Positions 44,445-52,430 of a stretch of DNA of 52,430 nucleotides are shown one piece after another. The notes beneath the pieces were generated by a model. That model worked only from the letters and a program-made list of their open reading frames with translations. It did no database searches and was not told where the DNA came from. The position numbers and the translations under genes were made by a program. Each line of letters opens with the position of its first letter. Position 1 is the first letter of the stretch. This DNA comes from an uncultured SAR86 cluster bacterium. GTDB taxonomy: Bacteria > Pseudomonadota > Gammaproteobacteria > Magnimaribacterales > D2472. Location: the NCBI GenBank assembly GCA_902605165.1, contig CACLBJ010000006.1, positions 1-52,430 on the forward strand, read 5' to 3'.

Positions 44445-45618
44445 ATCTATATTTAAATATTGGGTGTAATACTATAAAAACAAACAAAATAAAACATAGA
44501 ATTCCGCTTGCAAAGTACAACAATGAACTATTATAAATGTACAAAGGCATAGCTACTATAGGTGTGAGTATATGACCTATAGGAAGAACTGATCCCAAGT
44601 GTCCTGCAGCTTCACCTTGATATTCAGGTTGTTGAGCTATTGAAAGTCCGGATGAATTAGCAGGTCTAACCATGCCCAAACCAACTCCATGGAGGATAAT
44701 GGAAGAAAAATATGTTGCAATCGAGTCTGATACAGCCATTACGCAATATGAAATAGTAAGTATTAAACAACCATATATCAGTAATTTATAATTATTTAAA
44801 TTAAACATACTGGTAAACATATTTTGACTAACGATTGTAGATATTGATAAAAGAACAAATGTGAAACTGATCAATAATGTTATATCTTCAAGATTATCGA
44901 AATTGTCTGTTAAATAAAAACCAATGGATTGTAATAAAGATGCTGAGCAAAGACTCAAAACTGATGCAAATACTAAATAAGGCCATACAGTAGGCGCAAG
45001 TCTTGATAATTTAGCTGTTGGGATCTCTGAGACCTCCATAGGCTTATTTTCTAGTGTAAAGAAAACGCCCATAGCAACTACTATTCCTAAAATAGAGAAG
45101 AAAATAAAGGGGGCTAATGCTGATATCAAATATAAATACCCACCTAAAAGTGGGCCAACCAATGTGCCTAAAAGAAAATTTGATTCAAATCTTGCAAATT
45201 TCTTGGTTCTCTTGCTTTTAGGTGTAATGTCAGCAATATAAGCAAACGATGCAGGTCTTGTAGCCGATCCCAATAATCCATAAATTGTTCTACCTAATAT
45301 TAAAAGCGGAAATACAAATGCAGCACTTAGAATATTTTTATCTGCCAGATATATTGGCAATATAAGAATTATCATGGATATTGAATATCCAATATATCCA
45401 AGTATTGCTATATTTCTTCTTCCATATTTATCAGACGCTCTTCCCCATGGTGCAGACGTCATTGCCCAGGCTACAGCAGATAAAGAAAAAATAAATGAAG
45501 CTTGTATTTCTGAAAGGCCTAAGTCCCTTGCTAATGGTGGAATGATTGCATAAACAAAGGACATACCAAGACCAACAGCAAAAAGCCCTGATTTTAGCCA
45601 GAACATTGGTTTCTTCAC
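44434..45618 (-). CDS. MFS transporter (TetA/drug-efflux-like)
   Basis: A 394-residue major facilitator with 12 predicted helices. The A-motif region WGRASDKYGRRNIAILG after helix 2, RTIYGLLGSATRPASFAYIAD in helices 4 to 5 (motif C-like), and GTLVGPLLGGYLY in helix 5 point to the drug:H+ antiporter-1 group. The substrate is unknown. It lies 4 bases after trpS and overlaps hemH; a heme or porphyrin link is possible but not shown by the sequence. Confidence 0.85.
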   Translation of the reverse strand: MKKPMFWLKSGLFAVGLGMSFVYAIIPPLARDLGLSEIQASFIFSLSAVAWAMTSAPWGRASDKYGRRNIAILGYIGYSISMIILILPIYLADKNILSAAFVFPLLILGRTIYGLLGSATRPASFAYIADITPKSKRTKKFARFESNFLLGTLVGPLLGGYLYLISALAPFIFFSILGIVVAMGVFFTLENKPMEVSEIPTAKLSRLAPTVWPYLVFASVLSLCSASLLQSIGFYLTDNFDNLEDITLLISFTFVLLSISTIVSQNMFTSMFNLNNYKLLIYGCLILTISYCVMAVSDSIATYFSSIILHGVGLGMVRPANSSGLSIAQQPEYQGEAAGHLGSVLPIGHILTPIVAMPLYIYNSSLLYFASGILCFILFVFIVLHPIFKYRYED

Positions 45619-45622
45619 TTTA

Positions 45623-46603
45623 TTAAGAGATACCTATTTTTGAACGAATTTCTTCAATGAATTCTTGCGCTAATGGACGAACCTTTTTAGCTCCGTCGGA
45701 AAGATGATCTTTTACTAAGTCTTTTTGCTCTTTTAAATCAAAATATCTTTCACGTATTGGTAAAAGAGAATCATTAGCCTTATCAAAAAGCTTGTTTTTA
45801 GCATCACCCCAAGATATACCATTATTATATTCTTCCCTAAATTCAGCTATTTCTTCATCTGATGCAAAATTCTCATAAATACTAAAAACATTACAGGTTT
45901 TGTGATCTTTGGGCTCACCAGGCTCAAGTGAGTTAGTGACAATCTTCATAATTGATTTTCTTAATGTTTTTTCATCACAAAGCAAAGGAATTACATTGTT
46001 ATAAGATTTACTCATTTTTCTTCCATCTATTCCTGGAATTGATTCCTCATCATTAATGATTGCCTCTGGAACTTCAAAAGTGTTACCAAATATATGATTA
46101 AATCTATTTGCTATATCTCTTGTCATCTCTAAATGTTGAAGCTGATCAGGACCAACTGGAACATGTGTTGAATTGAACATTAATATATCAGCAGCCATTA
46201 ATATTGGATAAGAAAACAAACCCATGTTTATTCCTTTGTCATCATCATTATTTTCTTTTAGTGACTTATAAGCATGCGCCCTATTCATTAATCCTTTAGC
46301 TGTTACACAATGAAGTATCCAACTTAATTCTAATATTTCTCTAATGTCAGATTGTTTGTAAAAGAAAGAGTTATTAGTATCTAATCCGCTCGAAAGCCAT
46401 GCAAAAGCAATATTCTCAATAGATGAAGTAACCTCTTGGGGATTATTAACTTTAATAATCGAATGATAGTCTGCTAAAAAGAAGAATGAATCTTTAGATT
46501 CTTTAGCTAATTCAAGACTTGGCTTTATAGCACCGAAATAGTTTCCTAAATGTGGCGTGCCTGAAGTAGTAATACCTGTTAAAATTCTATTTTTCATTAA
46601 CAT
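45623..46603 (-). CDS. trpS: Tryptophan-tRNA ligase
   Basis: TrpS charges tRNA-Trp. The 326-residue protein has the HIGH-equivalent TPHLGNYFGA near residue 17, FFFLADYHSI, YPILMAADILMF, VGPDQLQHLEMTRDIA, and the KMSKS loop GRKMSKSYNNVI. The normal length is 330-340. ATG codons at 46603 and 46597 are both possible; neither has a clear ribosome site. It is the first gene of the 12-gene minus-strand series. Its start is only 26 bases from that of the divergent DUF349 gene. Confidence 0.96.
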   Translation of the reverse strand: MLMKNRILTGITTSGTPHLGNYFGAIKPSLELAKESKDSFFFLADYHSIIKVNNPQEVTSSIENIAFAWLSSGLDTNNSFFYKQSDIREILELSWILHCVTAKGLMNRAHAYKSLKENNDDDKGINMGLFSYPILMAADILMFNSTHVPVGPDQLQHLEMTRDIANRFNHIFGNTFEVPEAIINDEESIPGIDGRKMSKSYNNVIPLLCDEKTLRKSIMKIVTNSLEPGEPKDHKTCNVFSIYENFASDEEIAEFREEYNNGISWGDAKNKLFDKANDSLLPIRERYFDLKEQKDLVKDHLSDGAKKVRPLAQEFIEEIRSKIGIS

Positions 46604-46629
46604 AATTATAAACGCGATCTATCAAAAAA

Positions 46630-48048
46630 ATGGAAAGAACTGATCAAATAGTTGAATTAATATCAAAAGCAAATCAGTCATTTGAAAGCGGCGTTATAAG
46701 AGATGGGCAAAAACTTACAAGGGAAGCACTTAAACTAGTCAAGGTACAAGGAAAGATTCCTAATAAACTCAAACATAAACTGAATGCAACAGTAGCCCTT
46801 TCTAGATATTTTGATGATATTTCCTCTTTTGCAACTAATCCAAAAAGAGATGAGCTAGTAAGCAAAATTAAAGAAATAGCAGATAATCCTTTAAAAAATC
46901 CACGCAAACAAGCAGATGAGATTCATAAAGTTCAAGCCCAATGGCAAACATTAGATCAAACATCTAAGACAGCTTCTCAAAAACAATGGAACATATTTAG
47001 ATCCTATGTTGATAAAGCCTGGTTACCCTGTGGTGATTTCTTCGAGGAACTCAATAAACAAAAGTTAGTAAATGCGACAAAAAAACAACAAATAACTCAA
47101 GATCTAAATGAGTTTGTTAAGAAAAATAATAACAAGTTTCCAACCATTAGGATCTTAAGAAGTAAATTAAGGAAATTTGATGATTCATGGAATAGTCATG
47201 CACCAGTTAGAGACAATGTATTTAGAAAACTTAAATCAGATTTTATGGATGCTAAAAAACCAATTTTTGATGAAATAAATAAACAAAACGAGCAGATAAA
47301 ATTAAAAAAAGAACAAATCATAGAATCTGTTGCCAAAATAAATTCAGAAGATATGGATGAAAATATTTCTAAATATATGAACCTAAAAAAAGACTGGAAC
47401 ATTCTTGATAAGTTGCCACATAAACTAGAAAAAACGTTATGGAAAAAATTTATATCATCTGGAGATAGGTTTTTTGAAGAACAAAACAAAAATAAACAGC
47501 TCCAACTTGATGAGTTAAATCTTGTTTTAAAAGATCTAAAAAAATATGAGATTACGGATCTTCAAGAATTTCTTCAAAAATTTGATCTAATCAATAAATC
47601 AAAAGAATACAAAACTCTTCAGAATCAAATTATTAAATTACGTAATGATGAGAAAGATAAGAGAAATAAAGAATCTATTAATGATTTAGAGAAACTATTT
47701 GAATATGTTACTGAAAAAAAAGATCCATCTGATTTAACCAACTTAGATAGTTCATACAAGGAAATATTTGATTATAAATTTGATATGCATTCTAAAGATG
47801 AAATACTTGAATCGTGCATCAGAATAGAAATGATATGCAATATTGAATCGTTAAAAAAAGATGAAAAAATAAGAAATCAAATACAACTAAAGATTCTGAC
47901 CGAAAAATTTAATAAAGCTCAACAAACAAAAAAAGAAGAGATTCTTTTACACATTAAGAATTTTTTCTTGAATCTATCAATCTCAAAAGTTGGTGCTACT
48001 GAAAAAAATCTTTGGAAAAGAATAATTAAAGCTATTAAGACTTCTTAA
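46630..48048 (+). CDS. DUF349 domain protein
   Basis: A 472-residue, almost wholly helical and lysine-rich protein without membrane segments. It contains several DUF349 repeats, each with a central tryptophan: DEIHKVQAQWQTLDQTS, FDDSWNSHAPVRDNVFRKLK and YMNLKKDWNILDKLPHKLEKTLWKKF. The function of DUF349 proteins is not established. Coiled-coil propensity is high throughout. It begins 26 bases from divergent trpS and overlaps the convergent symporter gene by 14 bases. Confidence 0.82.
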   Translation: MERTDQIVELISKANQSFESGVIRDGQKLTREALKLVKVQGKIPNKLKHKLNATVALSRYFDDISSFATNPKRDELVSKIKEIADNPLKNPRKQADEIHKVQAQWQTLDQTSKTASQKQWNIFRSYVDKAWLPCGDFFEELNKQKLVNATKKQQITQDLNEFVKKNNNKFPTIRILRSKLRKFDDSWNSHAPVRDNVFRKLKSDFMDAKKPIFDEINKQNEQIKLKKEQIIESVAKINSEDMDENISKYMNLKKDWNILDKLPHKLEKTLWKKFISSGDRFFEEQNKNKQLQLDELNLVLKDLKKYEITDLQEFLQKFDLINKSKEYKTLQNQIIKLRNDEKDKRNKESINDLEKLFEYVTEKKDPSDLTNLDSSYKEIFDYKFDMHSKDEILESCIRIEMICNIESLKKDEKIRNQIQLKILTEKFNKAQQTKKEEILLHIKNFFLNLSISKVGATEKNLWKRIIKAIKTS

Positions 48049-49432
48049 GATTCAACTCCTCTTGAATTAATCTGTGCTTTTCTCTATCAAGACTATAGAA
48101 ATAAAAGATCACTATGGGTATAAGTAGCATTATTGGAACCAACCCGCCTTGTGCTGATATTAAAAAGATAACCTGATCATCTGAAGGGTTGGTAGAGGTA
48201 AATCCAATAATACTTAAGACAAAACCAGCTATTGCAGTTCCAAATCCAGTATTAACCTTTTGTAAAAAACCAAGTGCAGCAAAAAGAACGCCTTCTTGCC
48301 TTTTATCAGTAATTAACTCTACTTCATCTGCTATATCAGCGACCATAGAATCACGAATCATATTGCCAATAATGTTATTGGTAATTCCAATAAGAATAAA
48401 TATCCATAAAAACATCACTAGTTGATATGTCCCTTTTGGAGGTGTCAAATCAAAATATCCTAATAAAAGTGGCGCTGGGTAAATAATTCCAGTTAAAAAC
48501 ATGGAAATTAATATTATGGTTCTTTTTTCAAATAATTTTACTAATCTTGGAGCTAACGCAAATGCTAGGAATGCACATACAACATACATAGGCAAAAATA
48601 ATGTAATTTGAGTTCCAGTTAATTCCCAAAAATATGTATTAATATAAAGAGTTAATGTATTTCCTAGACCCCATGCAACAGATAGGCCAAATGAGCCAAA
48701 AAAGAATATTACAAAAGTCTTATTAGTTAGTGCCAACCTAATTTCTGAAAATATATCTTTTAAAGTAATTCTTCCTTCCCAAGATGATAAAGCAGTTCCA
48801 TATCGCAAAGTAGCTATTGAAGAAATAATAATAAATAAGCCCATAATTGCTGCACCCGTATAACCAAAAGGAGCCCAAGCATCAGGATTTAACTGACCCA
48901 TCGTATATTCAGGGGTAGAAGCGAAGAAAACATAGTAACCTAAAAAGGCATTTGAGAGACCTGCTAACCATGCAAACAATTCACGAATAGAGAATAATGA
49001 TGTTCTTTCGTCATAGTCTTTAGTTATTTCTCCTCCAAGAGCTCTATGAGGCACATCAAAGAGTGTCATCCCAAATCTTGTAATGATGCAAAATGTAAGC
49101 ATCCAGATAAATAAAGAAGCTTGGGTTAATTCCCAATCTGATCTTGGCATGAATAAAAATATATACCCGACTACAATTGGGACTATAGAAGCAAATAAAT
49201 ATGGATGTCTTCTTCCTATAGAGGAGTTTGTTCTATCTGAAATTGATCCAATTATTGGATCTGTAAAAGCATCAAAAAATAAAGCTATAGCTATAGCTAA
49301 ACCAGCTAGTCCAGGCTCTAAACCAACAACGTTTCCATAGTAAAAAAGTAAAAAGAATGTGAACATGTCAACCTTGATACCATTTGGTACAGCACCTGTT
49401 GCATATGCTATCTTTGCCTTATTTGTTAACAA
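48035..49432 (-). CDS. Glycoside-pentoside-hexuronide (MelB-like) cation symporter
   Basis: A 465-residue MFS transporter with 12 helices of the GPH family. The signature A-L-F-F-D-A-F-T-D-P-I-I-G-S-I-S-D-R-T near helix 2, with the two aspartates that bind the coupling cation in MelB, followed by SSIGRRHPYLFASI, is clear. DVPHRALGGEITKDYDERTSLFS also fits. The coupling ion is probably Na+ or H+; the sugar is unknown. It overlaps the upstream alpha/beta hydrolase gene by 7 bases, so transport and hydrolysis of an ester or glycoside may be linked; that link is inference. Confidence 0.88.
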   Translation of the reverse strand: MLTNKAKIAYATGAVPNGIKVDMFTFFLLFYYGNVVGLEPGLAGLAIAIALFFDAFTDPIIGSISDRTNSSIGRRHPYLFASIVPIVVGYIFLFMPRSDWELTQASLFIWMLTFCIITRFGMTLFDVPHRALGGEITKDYDERTSLFSIRELFAWLAGLSNAFLGYYVFFASTPEYTMGQLNPDAWAPFGYTGAAIMGLFIIISSIATLRYGTALSSWEGRITLKDIFSEIRLALTNKTFVIFFFGSFGLSVAWGLGNTLTLYINTYFWELTGTQITLFLPMYVVCAFLAFALAPRLVKLFEKRTIILISMFLTGIIYPAPLLLGYFDLTPPKGTYQLVMFLWIFILIGITNNIIGNMIRDSMVADIADEVELITDKRQEGVLFAALGFLQKVNTGFGTAIAGFVLSIIGFTSTNPSDDQVIFLISAQGGLVPIMLLIPIVIFYFYSLDREKHRLIQEELNLKKS

Positions 49433-50343
49433 TTTTTATCTAAATGTTGAATGAGTTCATCTTTAAACTTATTAAAGACAGGTTCTTCTATTAAATGTCC
49501 CATATTTTCAATCATCAAAAGCTTACTATTAGGTATTAGTTTATGAGAATGAAAAGCATTCTTAGGTTTAACTAATGGATCAATGTCACCATGAATTATT
49601 AGTGTTGGTATTTTAATATTGTTAACTTTCTTAATTCTATCTCTTGTCCCTAGAATTGCAGCCATTTGTCTTATAAAGCCGGTATCATCTTTACTCCTAT
49701 CTATTGACTGGCCTACTTCATCTTTAAATTCTTCTGTGTTGTAGTTATATCCTTTCATACCAATGGTTGAAACTAACCTAACAGCCCTATCAATTCTCTC
49801 TTCTTTTGTAGCATTTTTAAATGCTCTTTCTTGTAACAATCTTATAACCTTAAAGCTTGGTCCATTTGTAGGATTGGGTGTAGATACCATTGAAGCAATT
49901 TGTGTATAAGAATGAAATCTTTCGGGATAGTTGGCAACCAATATTTGTGAAATCATTCCACCCATAGACATACCAATCACATGAGATTTCTTAATGTTTA
50001 AATAATCGATAAGCATTACAGCATCATTGGCCATATCATCTAACTTATATTCTGATTTAATGGGTATATTTAGATAATATTTTAAATAGTTACTTAAAAA
50101 TGTGGGATTAGATTCAAATCTTGTTGAGAATCCCATATCTCTATTGTCATAAGCGATAGGTCTATAACCAGAATCCTGAAGTCTTTTAATCATATAAGGT
50201 GGCCAAAATGTGAGCTGGCCGCCCAAACCCATCACCAACAGCACTGGTATACCATCTAAGGGACCATAATCTCTGTAATAAATTTCTAGGTTATCTTTTT
50301 TTGCATAACCTTCTTCAAATCCAGATGTAGCATTAAAGAACAT
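49426..50343 (-). CDS. Alpha/beta hydrolase
   Basis: A 305-residue cytoplasmic alpha/beta hydrolase. Seen: LLVMGLGGQLTFWPP (oxyanion region), AYDNRDMGFS, the nucleophile elbow GMSMGGMISQ with the serine at its third position, and the catalytic Asp and His in IHGDIDPLVKP and ENMGHLIEEP. The segment before the elbow (D-M-A-N-D-A-V-M-L-I-D-Y-L) is typical of esterase and haloperoxidase-like members. The substrate is unknown. It follows the PaaI-type thioesterase by 2 bases. Confidence 0.9.
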   Translation of the reverse strand: MFFNATSGFEEGYAKKDNLEIYYRDYGPLDGIPVLLVMGLGGQLTFWPPYMIKRLQDSGYRPIAYDNRDMGFSTRFESNPTFLSNYLKYYLNIPIKSEYKLDDMANDAVMLIDYLNIKKSHVIGMSMGGMISQILVANYPERFHSYTQIASMVSTPNPTNGPSFKVIRLLQERAFKNATKEERIDRAVRLVSTIGMKGYNYNTEEFKDEVGQSIDRSKDDTGFIRQMAAILGTRDRIKKVNNIKIPTLIIHGDIDPLVKPKNAFHSHKLIPNSKLLMIENMGHLIEEPVFNKFKDELIQHLDKNC

Positions 50344-50345
50344 TA

Positions 50346-50744
50346 TTAGACTAACTTGCTAGTAGCGGTTGCGCTAGCCACAATCTTTTCATTTTGAAAC
50401 AGCTCTGCACTAGTATATGCAATTGTTCTCCCATCTTTAATATATTTTGCTCTTACGAAAATTTCTCCGACTGTGCAAGGCCTAAGAAATTGAACATTGA
50501 TATCAAGAGTCAATGGATTAACTTGACCATTTTTTAAAGCCAAAACAAGTTGAGCCATGCATGAATCTAACATAGCAGTTACAAATCCACCTTGAACGAT
50601 AGTATCGTTTGAATGTGTTAACTCAACAGAGGCATTAAATTTAAGTTCAAGAGTTTTATTATCTTTATCAAGATTAAAATCTGAGAAACCTAAGATATCT
50701 AAAAATTTAGGTTTATTAATACTAAAAGGATTAAATTCATGCAT
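50346..50744 (-). CDS. PaaI-family hotdog thioesterase
   Basis: A 132-residue hotdog-fold protein with the PaaI pattern: H-S-N-D-T-I-V-Q-G-G-F-V-T-A-M-L-D-S-C-M (central helix with the catalytic Asp), LTLDINVQFLRPCTVGEIF and GRTIAYTSAELFQNEKIVASATAT. It would hydrolyse an acyl- or aryl-CoA thioester. It leads a three-gene unit with the hydrolase and the symporter. A tRNA-Ser gene on the same strand lies 13 bases upstream. Confidence 0.9.
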   Translation of the reverse strand: MHEFNPFSINKPKFLDILGFSDFNLDKDNKTLELKFNASVELTHSNDTIVQGGFVTAMLDSCMAQLVLALKNGQVNPLTLDINVQFLRPCTVGEIFVRAKYIKDGRTIAYTSAELFQNEKIVASATATSKLV

Positions 50745-50757
50745 ATTTATTGTTAAG

Positions 50758-50847
50758 TGGCGGAGAGACAGGGATTCGAACCCTGGAAGGAGTTGCCCCC
50801 TTGCTGGTTTTCAAGACCAGTGCATTCAACCGCTCTGCCATCTCTCC
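50758..50847 (-). tRNA. tRNA-Ser (anticodon UGA)
   Basis: A 90-base class II tRNA with encoded CCA. The acceptor GGAGAGA pairs fully with TCTCTCC before the discriminator G. The anticodon stem CTGGT/ACCAG encloses CTTGAAA, giving anticodon TGA for UCA and UCG codons. The long variable arm (AGCAAGGGGGCAACTCCTT) and the T-arm GGTTCGAATCC are clear. Confidence 0.97.
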
Positions 50848-50858
50848 TAAAGCCAATC

Positions 50859-50864
50859 ATTATA
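50859..50864 (-). promoter_or_regulatory. Candidate -10 element for tRNA-Ser
   Basis: A perfect TATAAT on the minus strand lies 11 bases before the tRNA 5' end, a suitable distance for a short tRNA leader. No convincing -35 was found. Confidence 0.4.
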
Positions 50865-50925
50865 AATTATTTAGTAAGGCTATAGTAGTTAATGAAAAGA
50901 TTGGTGATGCGTGTAAGATATAAAT

Positions 50926-51219
50926 ATGAGTAATTCAGTGAATTGGATAATTATAGGATCCATTATCGATATTATTTTTAATGGCATAGTTTGGTTTGTG
51001 ATTGCATTATGCTTATTGCCAATTATTGATAAATCAGATGAATGGACAAGAAAAGCTATGTCATTTATGGATAAAGCCGATAAGTTGGTACGTAAAATTT
51101 TAAATATTTCGTATGAATGGATTGAAAAAAAGAACTTAAGAATTGTATTTGCTTTATTTCTTATAATTCTCTTAGGAACACTTGCCGAGTTTGAAATCAT
51201 TCCTAAAATCATTAGGTAA
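50926..51219 (+). CDS. Small two-helix membrane protein of unknown function
   Basis: Not recognised. The 97-residue protein has hydrophobic helices at about 8-31 (IIGSIIDIIFNGIVWFVIALCLL) and 72-90 (IVFALFLIILLGTLAEF), joined by a charged helix rich in Lys, Asp and Trp. An overlapping minus-strand frame of similar length exists, but the plus-strand version has the coherent two-helix plan and normal composition. There is no strong ribosome site. It diverges from tRNA-Ser. Confidence 0.6.
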   Translation: MSNSVNWIIIGSIIDIIFNGIVWFVIALCLLPIIDKSDEWTRKAMSFMDKADKLVRKILNISYEWIEKKNLRIVFALFLIILLGTLAEFEIIPKIIR

Positions 51220-51245
51220 AATCTTTCATGACTTTCAAGTTATTT

Positions 51246-51572
51246 TTAGCTTCTCACAAACAACTTAAAACGCCAATAAATTAAAAAGGCTAGTATTGAA
51301 TAAGTAAACTTTGCTATTTGTTTTATCACCGGTAAAGAAGTTAGGGTAGCTAACCAGTTGTATCCTTGAGTCCTTCTCCAAACATAGATAAATGCATCTA
51401 CGCCAACCAATTCACTTCCGTCAGCTAAGATGACATGTAGCTTTTTTAAATATTTATCTTCCATTTCACTACAATCAATAAATTTAATATTTGATCTTTT
51501 TATATAATGTTGAATTTCAATATTACAGATTGAACATTTTTCGTTAAATAGAACCGTGTCTGTAGTTTCCAT
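51246..51572 (-). CDS. DUF393 (DCC family) thiol-disulfide oxidoreductase-like protein
   Basis: A 108-residue thioredoxin-like protein of the DUF393 family. The N-terminal strand and active site V-L-F-N-E-K-C-S-I-C-N has a CxxC at residues 14-17, with K-C in place of the D-C-C that names the family's common motif. HVILADGSELVGVDAFIYVWRR and the C-terminal hydrophobic helix are typical. The redox partner is unknown. A 35-residue membrane peptide gene lies immediately upstream on the same strand. Confidence 0.83.
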   Translation of the reverse strand: METTDTVLFNEKCSICNIEIQHYIKRSNIKFIDCSEMEDKYLKKLHVILADGSELVGVDAFIYVWRRTQGYNWLATLTSLPVIKQIAKFTYSILAFLIYWRFKLFVRS

Positions 51573-51575
51573 AGA

Positions 51576-51683
51576 TTAATTAACTATTCCAAAATATACA
51601 AAAACAGACCATACAGCAAAATAAATTAAAGCACCGACTGACAGACCTATAACTATGGTAAGTAATTTTTTAAGAAGCTTCAT
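51576..51683 (-). CDS. 35-residue single-helix membrane peptide
   Basis: A short frame, ATG at 51683 to TAA at 51576, that encodes M-K-L-L-K-K-L-L-T-I, then VIGLSVGALIYFAVWSVFVY and a short F-G-I-V-N tail: a positively charged start and one membrane helix. AAAGAGA lies about 4 bases before the ATG. It ends 3 bases before the DUF393 start, so the pair looks like an operon. The coherent helix and the spacing support it; I know no named homologue. Confidence 0.6.
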   Translation of the reverse strand: MKLLKKLLTIVIGLSVGALIYFAVWSVFVYFGIVN

Positions 51684-51759
51684 ATTTTCTCTTTAATTAT
51701 TGGTGACTACATTCTATAAAAAAAAATACTTATATATAATAAATTTATAAAAAAATGTA

Positions 51760-52293
51760 ATGAAGAATTTATTAATAATATCTTTAAGTTTAGTATTTTT
51801 AATCTCATGTGAAGTTGCACAATCAAAAAATATTTATTCCCCACCAACAAATAAAACTAAACCAATTGAAAACTTTTTTTATTATAGCGATCTAAATTCA
51901 CTAGAAAATATAAAAAATGAAATAAAAAAAATCTTAATAATTAATGATGATGATATCAAAAATATTAAATCTACCGAGATAAGTAATTTCATTGACTGCG
52001 GATATATGAATGAAGAGATATATGTCGATTATATTAATAGAATTTTTGACTCATCCTTAAGTATAAAAATTATCTTTAGTGATAAAAAACTAAATGATAA
52101 AGATGTAGCTTTTGTTGATTTTAATTACACATTTAAATCTAAAGAAACTGGAACTACTTGGCGTTTTTCAACTGCTAAATCTAAAGATCTGTTAGTTGGC
52201 AATCCTGTTTATGACGACAATCCATATAGAGAATGCTCATCGACACAAAAACTAGAATCTAGTTTAAGAAATGTTTTAGAATATCAACTATAG
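51760..52293 (+). CDS. Small putative lipoprotein of unknown function
   Basis: A 177-residue protein with a lipoprotein signal peptide: MKNLLIISLSLVFLIS followed by the lipobox cysteine at residue 17 (L-I-S-C). The mature part is polar, rich in Asn, Lys and Asp, with two later cysteines (DCGYMNE and RECSST) that could form a disulfide, and a beta-rich middle (VAFVDFNYTFKSKETGTTWRF). The function is not recognised. It is followed after 10 bases by the next gene on the same strand. Confidence 0.75.
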   Translation: MKNLLIISLSLVFLISCEVAQSKNIYSPPTNKTKPIENFFYYSDLNSLENIKNEIKKILIINDDDIKNIKSTEISNFIDCGYMNEEIYVDYINRIFDSSLSIKIIFSDKKLNDKDVAFVDFNYTFKSKETGTTWRFSTAKSKDLLVGNPVYDDNPYRECSSTQKLESSLRNVLEYQL

Positions 52294-52303
52294 TTAATAA
52301 ACA

Positions 52304-52430
52304 ATGACAAAATTTCTTCTTTCAATACCCTTTCTTTATGCAATTCTGATGTTTGTATCAATCAGTAAACAAGACAGCTGGAGTACTAATCTTTTTTCTA
52401 AGATTCTTATATATCTGATGATAATTATTT
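52304..52430 (+). CDS. Membrane protein, 5' part only (cut by window end)
   Basis: An open frame from the ATG at 52304 to the window end: M-T-K-F-L-L-S, then IPFLYAILMFVSIS, a short polar turn (K-Q-D-S-W-S-T-N) and a second hydrophobic stretch beginning LIYLMIII. It looks like the start of a small membrane protein. It begins 10 bases after the lipoprotein gene. No function can be assigned from 42 residues. Confidence 0.55.
   Translation, partial: MTKFLLSIPFLYAILMFVSISKQDSWSTNLFSKILIYLMIII

Noticed and set aside
50889-51212. 107-residue minus-strand frame opposite the small membrane protein
   Set aside because: It overlaps the plus-strand gene almost fully, has no ribosome site, runs into the tRNA leader region, and its residue pattern shows no coherent fold.

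Overview
The window is a dense, AT-rich bacterial chromosome segment. Its gene content is that of a streamlined marine gammaproteobacterium; I would guess the SAR86 clade or a close relative, but that is inference from overall gene content and base composition, not from a marker gene. Supporting observations are the Na+-translocating NADH dehydrogenase (nqr), an LPS and lipoprotein-export block in gammaproteobacterial order, the order mnmA-purB / icd-clpS-clpA / infA, almost no intergenic space, and many start or stop overlaps. I see no insertion sequence, phage gene, CRISPR array, plasmid function or integration site. No gap between genes exceeds about 100 bases.

Layout. 1-3047 (+): end of an nqr operon (nqrE, nqrF, apbE, nqrM). 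3031-7110 (-): isocitrate lyase, adenylosuccinate lyase and tRNA 2-thiouridylase. 7196-11018 (+): NADP isocitrate dehydrogenase, then clpS and clpA, meeting infA tail to tail. 11267-15902 (+): a very large lipoprotein with an M64-type metallopeptidase motif, an SRPBCC-like protein and a Tat-exported PhoD-type phosphatase. 15929-20277: a small monooxygenase-fold protein, a secreted M14 carboxypeptidase and two small exported proteins. 20349-26110: a stand-alone carboxyltransferase, a YeiH-type transporter, a TolB-like/TPR membrane protein, a DUF1295 protein, an unknown membrane-anchored protein, and a small membrane protein with its own strong ribosome binding site and terminator. 26171-33171: thiD, a queuosine-precursor transporter, the ETF genes (with a broken etfA), a DUF885 peptidase-like protein and a CtlX-like hydrolase. 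33168-46603 (-): twelve tightly packed genes from trpS through hemH, a dienoyl-CoA-reductase-like SDR, an aldehyde dehydrogenase, lolC/E, lolD, exbB, exbD, an msbA-lpxK fusion, kdsB and murB to a LysE exporter. 46630-52430: a DUF349 protein, a sugar-type symporter, an alpha/beta hydrolase, a thioesterase, tRNA-Ser(UGA), and a run of small membrane or lipoprotein genes, the last cut by the window end.

How the parts fit. NQR with ApbE and NqrM makes a sodium-motive respiratory complex I substitute. Isocitrate lyase and isocitrate dehydrogenase are the two enzymes that compete at the glyoxylate branch point. ETF, ETF:quinone oxidoreductase, the dienoyl-CoA reductase-like SDR, the aldehyde dehydrogenase and the thioesterase point to fatty-acid or hydrocarbon-like oxidation. 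The M64, M14, PhoD and DUF885 proteins point to processing of extracellular peptides and phosphoesters.

Most notable: (1) msbA and lpxK are one continuous 922-residue reading frame, joining the lipid A 4'-kinase to the lipid A flippase; (2) etfA has lost roughly its middle half by an out-of-frame deletion at a short microhomology, while etfB and ETF-QO are intact; (3) apbE has no ATG, GTG or TTG codon where its protein must begin, so it appears to start at ATT or ATC; (4) the ferrochelatase carries an internal four-cysteine insert typical of iron-sulfur-containing forms. No obviously new multi-gene system is visible; the fusion is the best candidate for new biology.
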